A DNA stretch of 64,000 nt, taken from Neurospora tetrasperma FGSC 2508. Lineage: Eukaryota > Ascomycota > Sordariomycetes > Sordariales > Sordariaceae. The position numbers and the translations under genes were made by a program. The notes under the pieces were generated by a model. It was given only the letters and a program-made list of their open reading frames with translations, was not told the DNA's origin and did no database searches. Positions 60,217-64,000 of the stretch are shown here, piece after piece. Each line of letters opens with the position of its first letter. The stretch's first letter is position 1. The stretch covers positions 2,986,029-3,050,028 of the forward strand of contig NW_009799099.1 in assembly GCF_000213175.1 (NCBI RefSeq). Reading direction: 5' to 3'.

Positions 60217-61043
60217 TCTGGCTCTTTGGAAGTTGAGTGCCTGTGGTAGAGGTCGGCTAGGATAGGATCCACAAAGACGGACGTCTTTCAGGACATGGGG
60301 TTATTGTTTGTGGAAAATTCAGTGTCGTCTTTGGCGAAGACCAAAAAAAAGAGCAATGATGACAGCCAAAGAGAATACGTCTGGTTGGAGAGAGGGGACG
60401 GAGAATGTGAATTGTAAATGGGATGAAATGGGAATCGCGACTATACTACGCGACGAACGTCTTTGTTACGTGACAAGCACCCACTTTTACATCGCGCCGT
60501 TAATTACCTGTAACTGCACCTCTTTAACCCCTGCAGATAGGACGAGGTACCTCTTGCATTAGTACCACCTAGTCAAAGCACCGTTTGCGGACAACGTCTT
60601 TCTATCGACGAACCCAAGTGACTGTACCGGTATTAAGTAGCCCATTCGAACAAATTCAAACACATCCTCGAGCTTGCGAATGGCAACTTTAGAACTGGAT
60701 GATGCCGCCCGGTTGCTTTAATCGAAGCACGTGAGCTCGTGTCAGACCCTAACCCTGTCCTCCTCCACTTCACGTTTCTCGCGGTGCGGCGACCGGGGTA
60801 TGCCCCGCGTCTTCTCTCATACCACTTACAACTTTCACCAAGTAATTGCATAACCTTACATCACTTGTTATTATCCCTTGGAAGGTCCAGGCAACAAAGT
60901 CTGTAAAGTATCGCTCCCTCGAGTACACGAGGTCTACCTCAATAACATTCACAGTTTAACTTGACTGAACTGCCAAACCCAAAAGTCATACCAACCAACG
61001 CATTTACTCCAACCTCAAGACCAAGAAGACAACATCCACACAA
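60217..61043. promoter_or_regulatory. Divergent promoter, DNA polymerase delta and unknown gene
   Basis: This 827-bp gap lies between divergent starts. A GACGCG-type (MluI cell-cycle-like) element is not evident on reading. The right side (60960-61043) is a CA-rich leader. Confidence 0.45.
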
Positions 61044-61963
61044 ATGGCCGACCGTCGTCCCGGGCCCAACTTCAAACCAGCTGCTCCCTCGCGAACTGCG
61101 CCTCCTCCACACACCGGACTTTCCTCCGCCGGAGCAGGAGCGGGAGCGGGCGCAAGAGTCGGAGCATCCGTCCGCCGCAACCTGTTCCAACAGCCACAAT
61201 CACAACCAGCCCATGCATCCCGACAGCCCACTGTTGTTCCAGATACTCAGTCTCAAGGACACTTTCAATCCCAACAATCCTTTCAGTCTCAGACCTTTCA
61301 GACCTCTCACTCTCAAATCCACCAGAGCAACTTTCAGTCACATATACCTCACCCACAAGCTTCTTACCTCACCCAACCTTCTTCCTACTCCGACTCCTAC
61401 CCCTACCCCCAAGATCTTCTCAGTCAACAACACCAACAACTACCACAACACCACGAAGAAGACACCAAAATGACCTCTTCACAAGAATCCCCACCCTTAA
61501 CCGACGTCATCACAGACCCCAACCTCGAAATAGTCATCCGCGACAAAGAAACTGGAGAAATTGACTTGGGCCACGACCCTCCCACGCCCCCCTACGACGA
61601 GGAGATGGAAACGATCATGGAGGCCCGAATGGAGCAGGAGAAGGAAAGGGAGAGGTTGGCGGATGCGGTGAGGGAGTGGTTGACGGAGCACGAGGCAGAG
61701 GGGAGGGGGGATGTTGGGCCAGAGGGGGCTGGAGGAGGAGGGGGAGGAGAAGGTGCTGGTGGGGGAGGAGGGGGTGGGATGGATACTGAAGGTATGTTTT
61801 TCAAGCTTCAGTTGCGCCATGGGCGCTACATGTGAGGAAAGACGGCTGACGACTGAATGTAGATCTCCTGGAGGCAGTCAAGGCGAGCTTGAAGGCCAAG
61901 GTCGCGGCGTTATCGGAAGATAATTGGATGTTTGAGAGAGAGGAGGTACTTCATTTGCACTGA
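61044..61963 (+). CDS. Unknown Gln/Ser- and Gly/Glu-rich protein
   Basis: The exons are 61044-61791 and 61863-61963 (intron 71 bp), giving 282 residues. I do not recognise a family. Residues 1-140 are low-complexity: Pro/Ala-rich, then Gln/Ser-rich with repeated SQ steps. About 145-225 is acidic and charged (PNLEIVIRDKETGEIDLGHDPPTPPYDEEM, then a Glu/Arg helix). A poly-Gly stretch follows (about 229-245). The second exon adds a predicted helix, LLEAVKASLKAKVAALSEDNWMFE. Another possible splice, from a GT at 61946 to an AG ending at 61988, would replace the last five residues (VLHLH) by HAFVDTTGLHSW, with the stop at 62025-62027. The exact 3' end is therefore uncertain. There are no signal or membrane segments. 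Confidence 0.7.
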
Positions 61964-62287
61964 CTGATTGGGGAGGGATGATTGAGTGACGAGCAGCACG
62001 CATTTGTTGACACGACTGGATTGCATTCATGGTAACGAGACTGGTTGGTAGTTGGGTCTGGTTCCTTCTCCGAGTTCTTTCTTCCAGCACACTACTTGGG
62101 CTTCTTTCCCCTTGGATTGTTGTATTATCTTAGCATAACCAGCGTATACCCCCCTATGATTACCATTTTCACCTTTAATAGGATCCTACCTCTAGTAGAC
62201 TATGGGCAGAGCATAAAGCGAAAACCAATGTAAACGTCTGCGCCTTCCTTTACTGAAAGCCATCCCTCTTCACCATTTCTTTTCTTC
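61964..62287. other. Convergent 3' region before get4-like gene
   Basis: A short interval between the unknown gene and the get4 stop. It may include a last small exon of the unknown gene, ending at about 62027. Nothing else is seen. Confidence 0.45.
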
Positions 62288-63424
62288 TCAGTCCAGTCCC
62301 TCAGCAGTAGGCGCCGCCTCGACCCTCCTCACTGGCGGCCTGCCACCAGCAGCACCCGCACCACCACCGCCGCCACCGCCGCCGCCGAACAAGCTACCCA
62401 TCATATCCAGCAATGGGTTAGACTGCCTTGGCCTTTGAATACCAAAGTACATCTCAGCAATCATCTCCAGCGCGCCGTCCCACGCTCCCCCCAGCTCGGC
62501 AAGATTGCTCGCATATTTCGTCTTCAACTGCCTGAACAGATCCGGGGTTCCCTTCTGCACCGCCAGCAGCAACAGTCCCAAGAAATTCAGCAGCGGCAAG
62601 CTCGGGAAGATGCGGATATCACTACCCTGGGAACTCTCCACGTTTTGCACGCCGAGCGACGAGTTTTCGGCCGTGAGCGCCGAGACAAAAGCGCGGTATG
62701 ACGTGTTGGCCGCGCGGACATTGGCCAGCAGCAGATACGGCAGGATGGCGCGGGCGGCGAAGAGGGCGGCCGTGTGCGGTTGCTCGCTGTCCTTGTACCA
62801 CTCGTACTCCATGCGCGTCAGCACCTCGGCCGACTCCTTGGTGCCTAGAACCAAATGCTTCTCGGCCTCATCCGTCTCGTGCTTCTCGGCGGCTAGGGTG
62901 CCAACAACGTGGTGCAGCTCCGGGTCGCCGGCAGGGTAGTCGCCAAACTTTCGTGACCAGCTGTTCAAATGAAAGATTTAGTCCCTCTTCTTGCTTTTTC
63001 AATTTTCTTTATATCTTGTTCTCCTTTCTGTGCAAACCCGCGTTACAGTTGGAAAGAAGACTTACTCGAAAACCTCCTTCACAAACTTCTTCCTGGTCGG
63101 CTCTTCAAACTCAAACAGCCTCAAACACGTCAACAGCCGCCCGCGCGACGCCGCATCCGGCTTGACTTTGCCTTGCTTGTAAACGTCCACCAGCAAGATG
63201 GCGAGATCGCCACCGGCGCCGCCCGCTCCGGCCTTCAGCAGCGCCTGCGACACGCTGGACAGAATGTCGATGGCGGCCGGCCAATTCTCCGCTTTTGTGT
63301 ACCGCGCCGCAACCAACCTCGTCTCCTGCCCGGCCTCGTACTGCTCCTCGAACTGGCCCTCGGCGATGCGCTTTTGTAGTCGCGCAATGATCTTTTGGAT
63401 CTTGGCGTCTTGTTTTGAGGCCAT
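62288..63424 (-). CDS. Get4, GET-pathway adaptor for tail-anchored proteins
   Basis: Get4 pairs with Get5 and hands tail-anchored proteins from Sgt2 to the Get3 ATPase for insertion into the ER membrane. The exons are 63424-63066 and 62960-62288 (intron 105 bp), giving 343 residues. It is an all-helical TPR-like repeat protein. Diagnostic pieces are EGQFEEQYEAGQETRLVAARY near the N-terminus, WSRKFGDYPAGDPELHH in the middle, and LPLLNFLGLLLLAVQKG. The C-terminus carries an odd run of nine Gly and ends in a disordered tail. The ATG at 63424 (MASKQDAKIQK) is chosen because family members start just before the first helix; the frame is open to 63508. Confidence 0.93.
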
Positions 63425-64000
63425 GGCTGTGCTGTTGCGGGTATGATGGCGCAAATATGTTGTTGTGTGGTTCGAGTGATTTGGTTGGCGACGTGAAGTT
63501 CGTGACACTGCCCCTGATGCTGTACGTAATCGGTTCCTATCGTGGATATCGGCCCAAGCGATGTTCGAGTTATACCGCTGATTGCTCGCAACTAGACCGT
63601 TGATATACAGATGCCAATCAAAACCTCGAAATATCTGCGCGATTCGTCGGCAGCTGATGGTGATTTACAGTATCGGTCGCCTTGTGGAATCGGAAGATGG
63701 TTGGAATTCGCCAAATCCGAGAGACGGGACGGGACAGACAGCTCACAGCGTCAAAACCCCACTGACAAGCATCATAGCTCTTGCGTGGGTGCGCCCGCCC
63801 CCCCGCACGGAAAGATGGAAGAAAAAGGATGATGTCGGAAGTGGGACAGGTCTTAAAGGTGGGGTTTTTGCGCGGCAGGCAAGAGCCCTCAACGGTCATA
63901 CACTAAGTACTATGGTACCTACACAAGAACAGCCCAAAAAGGTGAGCGCATCTGGAACTCCACTCCCCCCCCCCCCCCTATTCCGACCTCGTTCCTTTGT
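63425..64000. promoter_or_regulatory. get4 upstream region, right edge of window
   Basis: This includes the get4 promoter. It ends near a run of 14 C (63965-63978). Another gene may begin beyond the window. No gene is recognised inside. Confidence 0.45.
63965..63978 (+). repeat. Homopolymeric C run
   Basis: Fourteen consecutive C residues, close to the right edge of the window. Length may be affected by sequencing error. Confidence 0.85.

Overview
This window is nuclear DNA of a filamentous ascomycete, almost certainly Neurospora or a very close relative such as Sordaria. The main evidence is a complete NADP-dependent glutamate dehydrogenase gene (am) with the Neurospora two-intron layout and a 454-residue product. 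The SSD1/GUL-1 gene lies close by, as in the known am-gul-1 linkage. Introns are mostly short (53-250 bp) and GT..AG. The first 4 kb carry the signature of repeat-induced point mutation (RIP). I cannot tell N. crassa from a sister species by sequence alone.

Left edge (1-4019): A+T-rich DNA poor in CpA/TpG, made of wrecked retroelements. A chromodomain-type Ty3/gypsy integrase tail is still readable, and a likely LTR ends exactly where normal DNA resumes near 4020. No intact gene is present there.

Genic part (about 5-64 kb), in order: a DUF4048-like coiled-coil protein (+); vma-1, V-ATPase subunit A (-); set-1, the H3K4 methyltransferase of COMPASS (-); a securin (-); tropomyosin (+); an Rrp17/Nol12-type rRNA-processing factor (-); Big1, an ER membrane protein (+); Trm112 (-); cyclophilin B (-); a Tlg1-type syntaxin (+); Gle1, an mRNA-export factor (-); gul-1 (+); a secreted ferritin-like Rds1-family protein (+); am (+); a very large GMC oxidoreductase fused to an alpha/beta hydrolase (+); the DNA polymerase delta catalytic subunit (-); an unknown Gly/Glu-rich protein (+); and Get4 (-). 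These are ordinary single-copy housekeeping genes, many in divergent pairs. They do not form a metabolic cluster. Three long stretches hold no gene I can support: 30.9-33.7 kb, 41.4-45.2 kb upstream of am, and 46.7-51.7 kb downstream of am.

Most interesting points: (1) The cyclophilin B gene can encode two C-termini. Retaining the last intron gives a soluble protein ending HVEL. Splicing it in phase replaces that end with an acidic linker and a membrane anchor. (2) The 1365-residue oxidoreductase-hydrolase fusion has Cys where a Ser nucleophile is usual. (3) The polymerase delta C-terminus lacks the fourth Cys of the CysA zinc motif. (4) GUL-1 has an N-terminal array of NDR-kinase (COT-1-type) consensus sites and a nuclease fold with lost catalytic acids. 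(5) RIP stop codons fall on the conserved Trp positions of the retroelement chromodomain. I found no CRISPR array, tRNA, rRNA or clearly new multi-gene system.
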